A stretch of 64,000 bases of DNA from Humulus lupulus. Taxonomy: Eukaryota > Streptophyta > Magnoliopsida > Rosales > Cannabaceae. The position numbers and the translations under genes are program-made. The stretch lies in assembly GCF_963169125.1 (NCBI RefSeq), contig NC_084798.1, positions 172,699,980 to 172,763,979 of the forward strand, written 5' to 3'. Below the pieces are notes generated by a model. It saw nothing but the letters and a program-made list of their open reading frames with translations, had not been told where the DNA came from and made no database searches. Of the stretch, positions 1 through 11,619 are shown in pieces. Position 1 is the first letter of the stretch. The number at the start of each line of letters is the position of its first letter.

Positions 1-840
1 TCCTCCTAAACTCTTTTCTGGCTGCATTATCCCGCCAGATCTTGTTCTCTGCACTCTCAGCTGTGAGTGCCTTCTCAACCACCTATGCATAGGTAGTAAC
101 CCCTGCCACAGTGGTAATACAAACATCCCGGGCTAATCTAGGTTGTAGCCCCTGGAGAAACCTCTCCCTTCTGGTCCCATTAGTGGGCACCAACTCCATG
201 GAAAACTTTGCCAATCTATCAAACTTCAGGTCATACTCAGTCACTGATAAACTCCCCTGAATAACCTGATAAAATTTTTAGCTTTTGCCGCCCTGATGGC
301 ATCATTGTAGTACTTCTCGTTGAACAGAGTCTGAAACTCTTCCCAACTCAGGGCATTAATGTTTATTGTCTGGGATATAACTTCCCACCAAATTCGGGCA
401 TCCTCCCGAAACATATATGTGGCGCAGGCCACCCTCTCATTATCGGTCACCCTTATAAAGTCAAGGATGGTGGTAATCATGCTCATCCACTACTCAACTT
501 TAGCAGGATCTGCACTGCCTTCAAACACTGGAGGTTGCTGCTTCCTGAACCTTTCATAAAGAGGCTCCCATTCGTTACCAACCTCAGGCAGCTGTTCAAT
601 TGCTGGCACCGATACAGGGGGTGCCTCAGGTACACTGGCTACTGCAGGAACCTGTTGTTGTCTCAGGAGGCAGAGTTCTTCTTTCTGCCTCAATACTGTG
701 GCCTGCAGGTCATTAAACAATTGCTTCCAATTCTCAGGAGTTGGCTGTGGAATCTGACTCTGGTCATTCTCCTGACCCTGCCTGTTATTCTGGCCTTGAT
801 CTTCCTGGCCAGCTGAGGAATCTGTCTGTCTTGGAATCAT
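1..840 (-). pseudogene. Gag fragment of Tekay-like Ty3/gypsy element A
   Basis: The gag capsid gene of an LTR retrotransposon, running off the left edge of the window. The N-terminal part (490-840) is Gln-rich and ends in a motif close to EPLYERFRKQQPPVFEG, which also occurs in the gag of element B in this window. The next part (241-486) carries the plant gypsy gag signature REDARIWWE. Around position 265 the frame shifts by one base; the other frame then continues with VTEYDLKFDRLAKF and on to the window start. There is also an in-frame TAG at 83-85 where element B has Gln, so a CAG to TAG change is likely. The gene is therefore non-functional. Protease and polymerase would lie left of position 1. 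Assignment to the chromodomain group rests on similarity to elements B and C. Confidence 0.85.
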
Positions 841-1264
841 TCTTACAACTTATATTGTGCTGAAACATCAATGCGACCAGTTAAGCAGTAATAACAAAAC
901 CTCTTGCCGCCTCACAGTCCAAGATCAACAGATAATCACCTATTCCACAATTATACAAATATACAAATTGATACATAACTATAGCATTTAACATTTAACA
1001 TGTATCAAATAATAATTCACAATGAACAATACTAGTGAGTATGTTCCAGCAATATCAGTACTAATTAACACATTCTTGCTGATGATGCAGTATTCAAGGC
1101 ACAACCTTATCAAGGTATCTCATGTATACATGTAAAGCATTTATACTATATTTAAGCAGTTAAATATATAACCACATAAATAGTTACCAAACCATGAGTC
1201 GAGTTTGTCTTCAGTGGTGAGTGTACATGCCCAGCCAGTTTATAGGAACCCTAAACCTTGGAAC

Positions 1265-1276
1265 GCTCTGATACCA
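1265..1276 (-). other. Primer-binding site of element A (tRNA-iMet type)
   Basis: On the minus strand this reads TGGTATCAGAGC, the standard plant initiator-Met tRNA primer site. It lies 3 bases inside the LTR edge at 1280. The stretch 841-1264 between it and gag is the untranslated leader, where I see no gene. Confidence 0.85.
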
Positions 1277-1279
1277 AGT

Positions 1280-3910
1280 TGTAACGCCCTGGTTACTCCA
1301 AGACCGTTACTGTGAACTTTGAACCGTGCTTAACTCGCTAATCGAGTTCTTTGGTTATAAATGTGCATCTAGGTGTTATTAATAAGTTAAGGTGAAAAAC
1401 CAATCAAAAGGAAATGATATATTTTATTTAAAACGTAAAACTGTTCATGGGCCCATAAAAACGTTTACAAGTTATTTACAATCCAAAATGAACATTACAG
1501 TACAAAATTATAACCCATCAACCTAAGCAGCAAAAATAGGGTTAACTCCCTAGTTCCTCTGAGAAACTCCTTGGCCGTGGTGGTCAAGCGGCCATATATG
1601 TGCACATCACCACCTAAGCTCTCCACTCAAGACTGGGTGAGCTTTTCTTTCCCTTTACCTGCACCACATAACACCCGTGAGCCAAAGCCCAACAAGAAAA
1701 CTCATTACTGCATGAAAATAATATCAAATGATGATCATGATAATCATACAAAGCTTATAGCCCTGAACAGATGAGTGAATAACACTTTGAGGTTCTGTTT
1801 AACCATGATAGGGCTTTTAGTCCTAATCAGACGAGTGATTTAACACTTGAGGTTCTGTTAACCATGATGGGGCTTTTAGCCCTAATCAGATGAGTGATTT
1901 AACACTTGAGGTCTAGTTAACCATGATGGGGCTTTTAGCCCTAATCATATGAGTGATTTAACACTTGAGATTTTTATAATCATGCTAGGGCTTATAGCCC
2001 TAATCAGATGAGTGACTGATGAGCAAGTCACTAACGTAAACCAGTGACTTACGGGGCTCACCACCCATACCCATGTGACATGCAGTCACCTGGGCCTTCT
2101 GGCCCTGACTCTAAGTGACTAGCCATAGGCTAGCCAAGCGCTTTTAGTTTTCATCGAACTCGAGGTCGGTCCGGCATTAATGCTCATGACGAGTCATTCA
2201 ATGCAGATGTCGATTATATCTAATCTTTGTCGGCTTGCGTTAAACACGCTAAGACCATTCTTGACTTATTAGTCAATGCCATATGACCAGTGCTCAGTAC
2301 TACTACCGAATTTGACTAGTGAGTCACAACTTCACAGTTAATACTGACACCATTGCCAATTCTGACTAATTAGTCAGTGCCATGCACAAGTGAGCAAGAT
2401 TTTCTAAGCATTTGATATGCAATCAATGTCCACAATTAATCACTCAACATGCCTCAATAATAACAATGCATGTCACATACGGGGTGTAGTTTTCTCACCT
2501 CTGGTTCGAGCAAGAATTAGTAAAAGAACGACCCTTGAGAACGATCAACATTTTAGTTCCTTGACGGTCACCTGGTCATAACCAATTATGGGATTCCATC
2601 AATAAAATGAATCACAAAAGGTTCCCAAACCAAAACCTAGCCTTCTGGACATCGAATCCTACTAAACCAGGTAGTAGGAACGATCCCGGGGCCTAAGGTT
2701 TGGATCCCCATGCCAAAAACATCATTCTGGCCAAAATGCCACTAAGAGTCACGACCCTACACTACCATGCTGCAGCCCGCCTCCACAACCAGAGGCGCCC
2801 AAACTCTAACCCCCAACACGCATCCCGGCCCTCCTTCACCATGTCGCAGTGCAACAACCCATCCGAGGCACCCTTCATCTTCAATGAGCTTGGGCCGCGA
2901 CGCTCTAGAACAGAGATGCGACCCTACCTGAAACTTAGCCAAAAAACCCTGTTTTTCCCTTCGAACTCATTTCAAAAACCCATTAAAACACTCCCAATAT
3001 CACAAAGCAAAGCTACCAACTATTACCACAACTTATTCACCATATAACCAACAAAACCTAAGCCTTAAACCATTCAAAACTTCATCAAAATTCCCATTTC
3101 TATGATCAAAACTCTAATCTCAAAACCAACACAAAAACAGAGCAAGGAGCCATAAAATGGAACTAAAACCTTACCTTAAACTTAGGTTGAATCCTCTTCA
3201 ATGGCTGAACACTAGTCTAAGACCTCAAGCTTCAATCTCTAAGTTTGAATCCCCAAACTTGCTTCAAAATTCAAAGGAAGGAGAAGAGAAAGAGATGATC
3301 ATGAGGGAGGTAGGAAAGAGCTCTATTTTGGTTCTATTTTCTACCGCCATCCCTTTAATATACCCTAGGTCAAATGACCAAAATACCCCTATGCCTAACT
3401 CACCTCTTAACAGCCCCCAAGGGCAAAACCGTCATTTCTCGCCTATCTCATTAATCTTAATTAACACCCTCCAATTCCCGTTATTTCCAAAATTCTCAAA
3501 TACCAATAATTCATATCCTGTTACCCTTTAATTCCTGGTAACGTTCTAATCACCAATTTACCCCGAGACTCACCCCGAGCCCCAAACTCAAACCCCGTTA
3601 TGACCAAACCGATAACTTGCACTCAAAGATCGTCTCATGTCGAATGGTTCGAACAAATCCACATTATTATATGGCCTCAACAATAGTTCATCAACATGCA
3701 TGAAAATATACAATTATGCCTTCAACGGGCCAAATTACCAAAATGTCCCTATGATGAAATTTGGACCCACATGCATGCATTTAACATCATATTATAATAT
3801 AATTCACATAAACATGCATATAATCATTTTATGGCATAATAAATCAATTATGGCCCTCCCGGCCTCCAAATGCAACCATTAAACCTCATTAGGGATTTTA
3901 GGGCATTACA
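1280..3910 (-). mobile_element. 5' LTR of element A
   Basis: A 2,631-bp LTR that reads TGTAATGCCC...GGGCGTTACA on the minus strand. It is bounded by the tRNA-Met primer site on one side and by copia gag sequence on the other. The same family occurs as solo LTRs at 21873-24675 and 48611-51422, which share the start TGTAATGCCC, the end GGCGTTACA and an internal stretch near a GTGACATGCATG repeat. Open frames inside it (for example 2700-3047 and 3157-3531) are not genes. The flank 3911-3915 (GCAGT) should be one copy of its target duplication; the partner lies outside the window. Confidence 0.88.
1738..2010. repeat. Tandem repeat of about 60 bp inside the LTR of element A
   Basis: About 4.5 degenerate copies of a roughly 60-bp unit containing GGGCTTTTAGCCCTAATCAG and GAGTGATTTAACACTTGAG. 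The period is visible as CATGATGGGGCTTTTAG recurring at almost the same offset on successive 60-base lines. Confidence 0.85.
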
Positions 3911-4624
3911 GCAGTGAAGGCACTTACCTTTACCGTTCTTATTTTTCTTTTTCTTCCCCTTAGGCGTGTGTGCAATCATCTTTGCATGCCTGGGGTTGGT
4001 GTTTTATCCATCTTTTGTCTTGTTTCTAGCTTTTGAAGATGAAGCTGGGCTAGCTTCAGCCTTAGCTGGATCAGCAGCAACAACAGTAGTCTTCTTTACT
4101 CCTCCCTTACTTGGCCCACCCATGATAGACTTGAAAGTCTGAAGCTCGTTCATGAGCCGCGTCAGACCATAGTTGAGTTTATTCATCACATAATTGGTGG
4201 TGAACGGTAGGAAAGCTGGAGAGAGACTATTGAGTATTAAGCCGATTTGAGTCTCCTCATCTATTATGGATCCGTGCAGTTCAGCTTCTTGAAAGTAGTT
4301 GGTCATCTTAATTAGGTGATCATGAACGTGCTGAGACGGTGCCATCTGAGCATTGGCATATTTTTTGGTGGCCTCAAAACGAGTATGCGCAGACTTTGCA
4401 CCGAACATGTCTTGGAGCTGATCCATGATTTCGTAGGTCGTCTCGACATTCTCCATCTTTGTCTTGAGAGTGTCGACCATACTAGTCAACATGTAGTACC
4501 ATGCCTTGTTATTGGCCGCCCACAAACGCTCATATTTGTCTCTTACAGACTTGGTAGCTCCTTCGGCTGGAACTTTTGGGGATTCCTCAGTCATGACAAA
4601 CTTGGAGTTGTCACCAATCAACAC
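3911..4624 (-). pseudogene. Ty1/copia gag fragment (UBN2 / gag-polypeptide type)
   Basis: Partial gag of a copia-type retrotransposon. It carries FVMTEESP near its start, then YMLTSMVDTLKTKMENVETT, MDQLQDMFG, VHDHLIKMTNYF and LILNSLSPAF, all typical of plant copia gag. The N-terminal segment that normally precedes this is missing or out of frame. A TAA stop at about 4004 is followed in the same frame by a Lys-rich linker and the first half of a zinc knuckle (KGKCLHC) that ends exactly at the LTR of element A. Element A therefore inserted inside the knuckle codons; the rest of the copia element should lie left of the window. Confidence 0.88.
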
Positions 4625-5215
4625 TATGGGAGATTCTATACCTCTTCTGCCTCAAGAGCAATCCCTCCCTTGCCCATGGTGGAGACGAGTTTTACTAACT
4701 GTCGAGCCATCCAAAGGTGAGACGGTTGTTTGAAGATATCACCAACCATCCTCCCAACTTTAAGACCATGTTCTTCTAGATAGACGGTCTCGCTGCCTCC
4801 CATTTTCACTCATTCCAGCGGATTCATAAGTATCTTGACATGGTTATATGATTTCTTCTTTTATTTTGAGCTTGAAATACTCATCCAATCTTTTCTTGTA
4901 GCCAACTATCATCGCCTATAGCCTACCAAGGCCATGAAGGACCACAGGGAGGCAATCCTCATGCTCCCCTACAGTTGGCGATCTCTTAAATACCTTCTTT
5001 ATGAGGACAAGCTCCAACTTTGTGGTCTCCTTGGTGAAGGCGAGTCTACAGACGATTTAGGAATCCACAAATATGCAAGGTGGGAAGAAGTCCTTGTCCT
5101 TATTTCTTTCTTCTTGAAGGAGCCAGAATGCTCTTTCAAGTTTGTTGATTTCTTTCTTGGATCAAGTCCACCGGAGGTTGAGCTTGCACATGGGGCAGTT
5201 GATTATTGTTTGTGA
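4625..5215 (-). other. Unrecognised, possibly ex-coding minus-strand sequence
   Basis: Two stretches look like decayed coding sequence on the minus strand but I cannot name them. One (about 4630-4800) reads MGGSETVYLEEHGLKVGRMV. The other (about 4950-5190) is a charged, helix-rich segment with KKEINKLERAFWLLQEERNK and a CPMC pair upstream. Stops interrupt both. A plus-strand frame of 93 codons at 4934-5215 covers the second stretch, so which strand was coding is uncertain. They could be a captured gene fragment or part of the neighbouring retroelements. Confidence 0.25.
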
Positions 5216-6428
5216 AAACTCCAGCTCCATGCCCCAGTATAGGGTTATACTAATTCCCATGTACTGACTGCATGGTCTCTTTTCGGCTATTCATATGTGT
5301 TCGTAAATCTGGGTTTGAAAACGTTCGCCTGCCCCCTGTTTTGATTCAAGTGATCTCGAAGAACAAGATATTCGTTCTCATAATTCCCAATATTCCTGGG
5401 TTCGGTGTTGTATACACTCACCAATCTGCTGAGGTCCAAACTTCCACTGAGGAAGCTAACATTCCTCTTAGGTTGTTGTTGTGTGGTTCGATGATTGCGA
5501 GGTGGGTTTCCCGCTTGCCCCTTCGCCTTAATTGTTTGTGACCTTGACATATGACTTCTCGCTGGTTGGGATGCCCTATGTCCTCGCGGAGCTCGTTCAC
5601 CCCCTTGTCAAGGTCGAGCCCTATGATTTCTATCTCAGCTCCCACTTCGAGAGGGTCTTTGGGGTGCCCGTTCCCCTGTATGGTTCCCATTAGGAGCTGG
5701 CTCGCGTGCCTCTCGAGCTGGAGAGGGTTGTCTTATTGGCAAAGGAGGATGCATTATTGGCGATGGTGGGGGCCTTCCATTGTTGGGTCGAGAAGGTCTA
5801 GAATTGGCTCGGACAGGCTCCGGGTTATTCCTGACAAGCTTGGGGTTATCACTCTAAGCTACGGGAGGAGCTCGGTTATTCCTCGTTCCAACAGTTACAC
5901 TTACCGTAGGGTTGCCCCTAGCAGTATTTTGAGCATTTCCCCCAGGACGACCATTGTCGGTATCTATCCCGGGCCTCGGTTGGGCCTGTTCGGCCCTTTG
6001 CTCAGCCATTTTGGCAGGCGTACTCCCACGGGGCCATCCTCTGGTCCTCCAAGGTGGTGCATGTGCTTCAGCGGCTTGCCTAGCCAATTCCTCATTTCGT
6101 CGTGTGGCTTCGGCTAGCTGTTCACGCAATCTGCGATTCTCCAATTCCACGATGGGCACATACCTTTCGGGATTATAGTATAGATCCCCGTCGAGCCTGT
6201 GGTTGGAGCAGGTTTCCCCCTAGAGGTTGATGATGCACTTCCCTCATCGGGGCTCTGATCTACCACGAGCTACTTCCCATGCCTTCGCGGGTAGTTCTTA
6301 GTCTGAGGAGTTCGCTCCTTTTGGGATTTGTGGCAATGGTCACCCACCACTTCCAGGATTGTTCGTAGCGACCATTGATGATATGCATGGGGTTTTTGAT
6401 TAAATAATACACATATTTGTTTAATGCT
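5216..6428 (-). pseudogene. Gag remnant of a Tat-like Ty3/gypsy element
   Basis: Degenerate gag region read in several minus-strand frames. The part at 5854-6159 has a coiled-coil-like start with VELENRRLREQLAEATRR, matching in position and style the VEMENVQLRSQLAATGQQ segment of gag in element D (42299-42826). Further on, a linker with RDHLNQNRG resembles the GGDLRDRLNAHREDR linker of D. Frameshifts and stops break it into pieces. The adjacent primer site is identical to that of D. The element stops near 5216; its pol and second LTR are not present here. Confidence 0.65.
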
Positions 6429-6446
6429 CTCAATGAAAGCACCAAA
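6429..6446 (-). other. Primer-binding site of the Tat-like relic
   Basis: The minus strand reads TTTGGTGCTTTCATTGAG, one base inside the LTR. Exactly the same 18 bases sit at 42863-42880 in element D, which links the two elements. I did not identify the primer tRNA. Confidence 0.75.
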
Positions 6447-6447
6447 C

Positions 6448-7199
6448 TGTTGATGCCATTTTTCGTCAACTTAGATATGAAGAGCACTAAACAAAAATAT
6501 AGAAAAAGTAGAAGGATTCAAAGATTTTTTACGTGGTTCAGTAGTTAAAATTTGCCTAGTCTACGAGTCACTATTATTATTCTCACTACTCTCTTAAAGC
6601 TTTTTCGGGAAGCAATTTGGCAGAGTATTCTTTAGTACAATTTTTGTGTGTTTACAAATGAAATCCTCTAGACTATTTATAGACCTGATTATGAGAATAT
6701 CTTCCACTGATTCAGGGAAGTTACAATCAATCAAATAAATTCAAAATATACACTATAAATGCACTGATTATATAATATCCCATGTCAATAGAGATTTAAA
6801 ATATAATAATAGCGAATCTTTATGAAATAGGGATTTCCTAACAGTTTTTTCGCATGCCAAATGCGTCACTGAGCTCGATCGTTGTGCTAACGTGCCTTCG
6901 AGACTGGCCAAGGTTCGAGCTCATCGCTCTGTTACAAACTCCTCCTCGTACAATAATTTGGTTGAGTATGTTCCTCGGAGAAGGTCGATTTATTCGAGCT
7001 TGCAACTCGAGCTTGAACAATGCCACTCATGCTCGAGTGAAGATAACATATCAATAAGTAGACTAGAGTGCTGATAGCAAATCTATAACCATTTAACAAT
7101 TCGTATAAGTGTGTTGCTAACACCCGTATACACAAGCTTAACTATTTTGAGCCGATATTTCGAGACTATTTATTTTATTCTTAAAATTTGAGTGTAACC
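6448..7199 (-). mobile_element. 5' LTR of the Tat-like relic
   Basis: About 750 bp. It starts on the plus strand as TGTTGATGCCATTTTTCGTC, which is the reverse complement of the end of the solo LTR at 10351-11171. The far end (about 7140-7199) also aligns with the start of that solo LTR around GTCTCGAAATATCGGCTC. The outer end is decayed (GTGTAACC instead of GTGTAACA), so 7199 is approximate. Confidence 0.75.
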
Positions 7200-8282
7200 T
7201 GTTAAATATAATATATGTATTTTTCTTACTAAATTTTTATCTATATTTAGATCATGTATTGGTGAGGATCTAAAGATTGTTTTAGGGGATAGGGTAAGGA
7301 TGGTGTAGAAAACAGAGATAAAACAGCTAATAAAATCCTTTATCAACTAAAGTGTGGGAAAATATTGGTTGGTTTGCATAACAAATCATTTATTTCCAGA
7401 AAAATAAAAATATATTATCAACAGTAAATTTGAATGTTAACTTTATCTATCAAAAAAATGAAAGCAAAAAATATACGAACGAAAAATGCTAATAACGGTG
7501 AAGGTTCTACTTTCAAATCTTTATTTATCACATTATAAGTGATTCGACATGCATTATTCTAAAATGAAAATTGTTAGACATAGCTTTTAAATAATCTTAA
7601 TACGTGTCCAAATTGTGATGGTTGTTCCAACCATCTTATTTTAGCATCATTATTTTATCTCTATTTTTTTTTTTGAAAGATTATTTTATTTTATCTTTCA
7701 TAATACTAATAATGAACTAAAACATTATTCTTGACCTTAGTAAAATCATGTTTGGTTACAAGACTTGGAGAAAGTAACTTGGCAGAGAAAGATAAATATT
7801 AGACAAGACCAGATACCAATCAATGAATCTCCCACTCCTCCAATTAAGCATTAAGCATCAAGTTGTTGTTTAATAATTGTTGTGATTTTTTGTGTATAAA
7901 ATAATTAATAATACTCATTAGATTAGAATAATCAAGAAAAAGAAAAGAAAAAAAAGCAGCTAATTCTGCACTGGAATTCCAAATCCCAAGTGGTTTTCTC
8001 ACTTAATAAGCCAAGTGGGAAAGCTCACACCTTTACTTTACCCAAACATGTACCTTCCATGTACCATGTACTGAGGCTTGGACCAAGTACTATTAATACA
8101 GTTTAATTAAAATAATCACTACCAAAACTCCCTGTTTAGTCTCATTCTCAAATTATTATTTTTTTTATAAAATGTTGAACAACTTGAGCAAATTGTTGTA
8201 ACACATTCATGATTATAATAGATAAGGGGGAAAAATAAATAGCCAGCTAATTGTTTATTTTCTCAAAAAGAATATATCCTTT
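7200..8282. other. AT-rich intergenic sequence, no gene seen
   Basis: No convincing coding frame, RNA gene or element end was recognised in this 1.1 kb. Confidence 0.6.
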
Positions 8283-9475
8283 GGGGAAATTTCATGCTTT
8301 ATGCATGATAATACACACTAGTTTTAAAACATGAGAAAATTATGAGGCATCACAAAAATAGGTTTTATTTTTTATTTTTTTTTACTATAGTGCATCTCTC
8401 ATTAAGTCTTTTCTCTCTCAACCTCTCCCTCTCTGCCATGGCGGCACCACCACCACTACCTCACCATTGAAATTCTTTTTCTCACTCAAAAATCATCTCT
8501 CTTTATCCTTTCTCCTTTGAATCTCTACCTGCCCTTTGGATTGAAGCACCCACCCCATTAATACCATCATTGAAGGACTCGTCGAAATTATGTGTTCTAC
8601 ATCTAAAATCTTAAGTTTTATGTGATATAAATTTGTAGATCTCGAAAAAAAATAGTAAAACTAAAAAAAATTACCTAAAACGGACATTTAAGTGAAAATT
8701 TATGCATCTCCAAAGTTTCCTTCAAATTTCAGTGCAAAGCATCGTATTTGCAATGTTTTTGGCCAATAATCAAGATTTCATGAATGCATCACAAATGTAT
8801 AAATTTTTTTTTGCCAAAAATCAAGATTTTATGCATGCATTGCATTTTGCTTCGTTTTTGGCGATGCAAGTGCGATGTGTATGTGATGCATACATGATGC
8901 ATTCATGAAAAAAATGATGCATATGCGATGCATTAATGAAATCTTGAATTTTGGCAAAAAACAATGCATTCATGATGCTCTACGCTGAAATTTGAAAAAA
9001 ACTTTAGAGATGCATACATTTTCACTAAAATGTCTGTTTCAAGTGATTTTTTTTTTTAGTTTTGATATATTTCGAGATCTACAAGTTTATATTGCATAAA
9101 ATCTTAGAATTTGGATGTAGAATACACAATTTCGACATGTCCTTCAATGGGTGCTTCAATAGTAGTGTTAATGGGAGTGGGTGCTTCAATCCAAATGGAT
9201 GGTCGTGGGTAGAGATCTGAAGGAGAAAAGATAGAGAGAGACAATTTTTGAGTGAGAAAAAGAGCTTCAATGGTTAGGTAGTAGTGGTTGTGGTGGTGGT
9301 GCCGCCATGGTAGAGAGAGAGAAAGCGTGAGAGGCGGGTTAAGAGAGAGTGAATAGTTAATGAAATTGGCACTATAGTCAATTTTGTTTTTAAACACCTA
9401 ATTTTGTGATGCCACATAATTTTGTCATATTTTATAATTAATGTGTATTATCATGCATAAAGCATAAAATTCCCC
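8283..9475. mobile_element. Long inverted-repeat (foldback/MITE-like) element
   Basis: A 1.19 kb near-palindrome. The left end GGGGAAATTTCATGCTTTAT and the reverse complement of the right end, GGGGAATTTTATGCTTTATG, match, and the match continues through most of both arms. Paired landmarks are GCATGATAATACACA, a CCATGGCGGCACCACCACCA block (about 8440 and about 9300), AAGCACCCACCCC, and TAGATCTCGA. The centre near 8880 is rich in GATGCAT motifs. Open frames inside (8702-8908, 9079-9397) follow from the repeat and are not genes. No clear target duplication was found, so the superfamily (MULE foldback or other) is undecided. Confidence 0.8.
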
Positions 9476-9878
9476 TATTTTTTTTAGCATTTGAGAAGAT
9501 GTTTGCTTTGATTATTAAATATTATAAACTAGCAATATTTTCATATATTTTTTTAAAAGAGATTTTTGTATACTTAACTGATCAAAATGTCAACAACAGT
9601 TAAAAAATAATGCAAAAATAACTACACTTTTTTTTAAAAAAAATATTGGAGGAAATAATAAAATGTAAAGGAATTTATTTAGTGAATAACTTTATTACTT
9701 ACTTTAAGAATTAAAATTACAAAAATTATACTAAACTTAATAAATTATAATGTTAATTTTAGAGCTAATAAAATTTAAAATCTTTTACAATGGAACAAAT
9801 AAATTCGTAATTCAATAGTATTATGAAGAAAAAAAATCATTTTCTGGACAACAATTTCATCGTCCATATATATATTTG
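9476..9878. other. AT-rich sequence, nothing recognised
   Basis: About 400 bp between two inverted-repeat elements, without any feature I can support. Confidence 0.55.
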
Positions 9879-11540
9879 ATAGAGTAATTTATGTTGAAAA
9901 TTAGTAAGCAGTCTAAAAAGTTACACATAAATTAATAAATAATTTTTTTATGTGACAAAAGTGAGTAAGTAGTCTAAAATATTGCATTTAAGTCACTAAT
10001 TAGTTTTTTTTTGTGTCAAAAGTCAGCAAGTAATCTGAAATGTTGCACTTAAGTCACTATATAATTTTTTTGTTGCAAAAGTCATATTTTACAATAATTT
10101 GAATTAATTAATAAAAATCCAAAAAAAAAATATCTCTAACTTTGAAAAATTAATTGAAACCTAATTTAAAAATAAAAAATAATTTAATATTTTTAACATG
10201 ACAAAATTATTTAATTTAACTTAAACTAAGTTTTAGAAAATTTTACAACTTAAATTGAATTAAACTTTAGAAAAAATTTAAAATTTCTATCATGAAAAAT
10301 GATTTAATATGACTCAAACTAAGTTTTCGAAAATTATACAATTTAAATTATGTTACACCCGATTTCGAGAATATAAATCTTGATCTCGAAACTCAGGCTC
10401 GTAAGGTGTACGCTCGAAATAAGCATAGTCGTCATGTAATTAGCAAATCAGAGATAGTCTCGCTGAGCAGTAAATGTGACAACGTCGGGATTGGTGAGCT
10501 TGGAAACTACGTAGTCTCGGAGGTATTCCGAGGTTATAAGTTAGGCTCGAAACATACAATGGCAATGGTTCAACACTTGTATAAATCTCTTGATTCATTT
10601 CCTGCCCTCAGACAAGACGATTTGAGCTCGAAGAGGATGATCTCGTCAATGTTACCTGTTGACAACAGAGGCGAACCGAGGTGACGAGCTCGCGATGGGT
10701 GAACGGTCTCGAAGGCGTGTGAGTCAAATGCCTAAGCTCGTAAGCTGTGTGTGAACATGTTTATTGTTGTAAAATCCCTATTTTTAAGGGATATGATGTA
10801 ATCTATTATTAAATCCCAAATATCATGGGGTGCTACCGCGTACGTAGTAACTAATGCATTGAATGACATTTATTTTAATTGATTTGTATCATATCTTCTC
10901 GAATTCTATGGGAATATATTTAGTAAACCACTCTATAAATAGAGTGGGATGATTCATTTTATGGACGGAGAAACTGAGACTGGAAAAACTCTGTATAATT
11001 GCTTCCAGAAAGCTTTAAGAGAATTCTAAAAAGTTGATAACACAGACTCGTGGACTAGGCAGATTTTAACTGCTGAACCACGTAAAAAATCGTGTCTATA
11101 TATATTGTTTCCTCTGGTATTTTTCGTTTAATTGCTCTTCTTTTCTAAGTTGACGAAAAACGGCGTCAACAAATTAAATTAAACTTTAATTTAATTAAAA
11201 TTTAATAGTTTTTTATGTTAGAATTTTTAATTATTTTTATTTTAAAAATAGATTTAAAATAATTTTTCAATGTTAGAAATATATATTTTTAGGTTTTTAT
11301 TAATTAATTAAAATTAAGACATAATGGGTGCAATATATGACTTCTGTAGCAAAAAAAAACTATTTAGTAACTTAAGTGTAACATTTTAGATTAGTTACTA
11401 ATTTTTGTCACAAAAAAAACATTTAGTGATTTAAATACAATTTTTAGACTACTAACTAACATTTTCTGTAAAAAAATTATTTAGTGTTTTAAGTGCAATC
11501 TTATAGACTACTTAATGATATTCACCCCAAATTTTTCTAT
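9879..11540. mobile_element. Inverted-repeat element with internal direct subrepeats, split by a solo LTR
   Basis: Left arm about 9879-10350, right arm about 11172-11540; together they form an imperfect inverted repeat once the LTR at 10351-11171 is removed. Each arm holds about three copies of a 60-70 bp unit (core AGTAAGTAGTCTAAAATRTT, a TTAAGTCACTA block and a poly-T/GTGACAAAA spacer). The inner edges of both arms share AATTAATTAATAAAAA. It looks like a non-autonomous DNA transposon; no transposase is present. Confidence 0.7.
10351..11171 (+). mobile_element. Solo LTR (Tat-like family) with 5-bp target duplication
   Basis: 821 bp, starting TGTTACACCCGATTTCGAG and ending GACGAAAAACGGCGTCAACA. 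It is flanked by perfect AATTA copies at 10346-10350 and 11172-11176. A TATA-like CTCTATAAATAGAG lies near 10930, consistent with plus orientation. It matches the LTR at 6448-7199. A single LTR with an intact target duplication implies loss of the internal region by LTR-LTR recombination. The open frame 10406-10684 inside is not a gene. Confidence 0.92.
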
Positions 11541-11619
11541 TATATATATATATATAAATATTTGGGTAATATTACATCAGCATGTGTCATGTGTGCATGA
11601 ATCTTACTGTCATAAGGTC

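Noticed and set aside
8702..9397. Short ORFs inside the 8283-9475 palindrome
   Set aside because: Explained by the inverted repeat and its GATGCAT motifs; no protein similarity.
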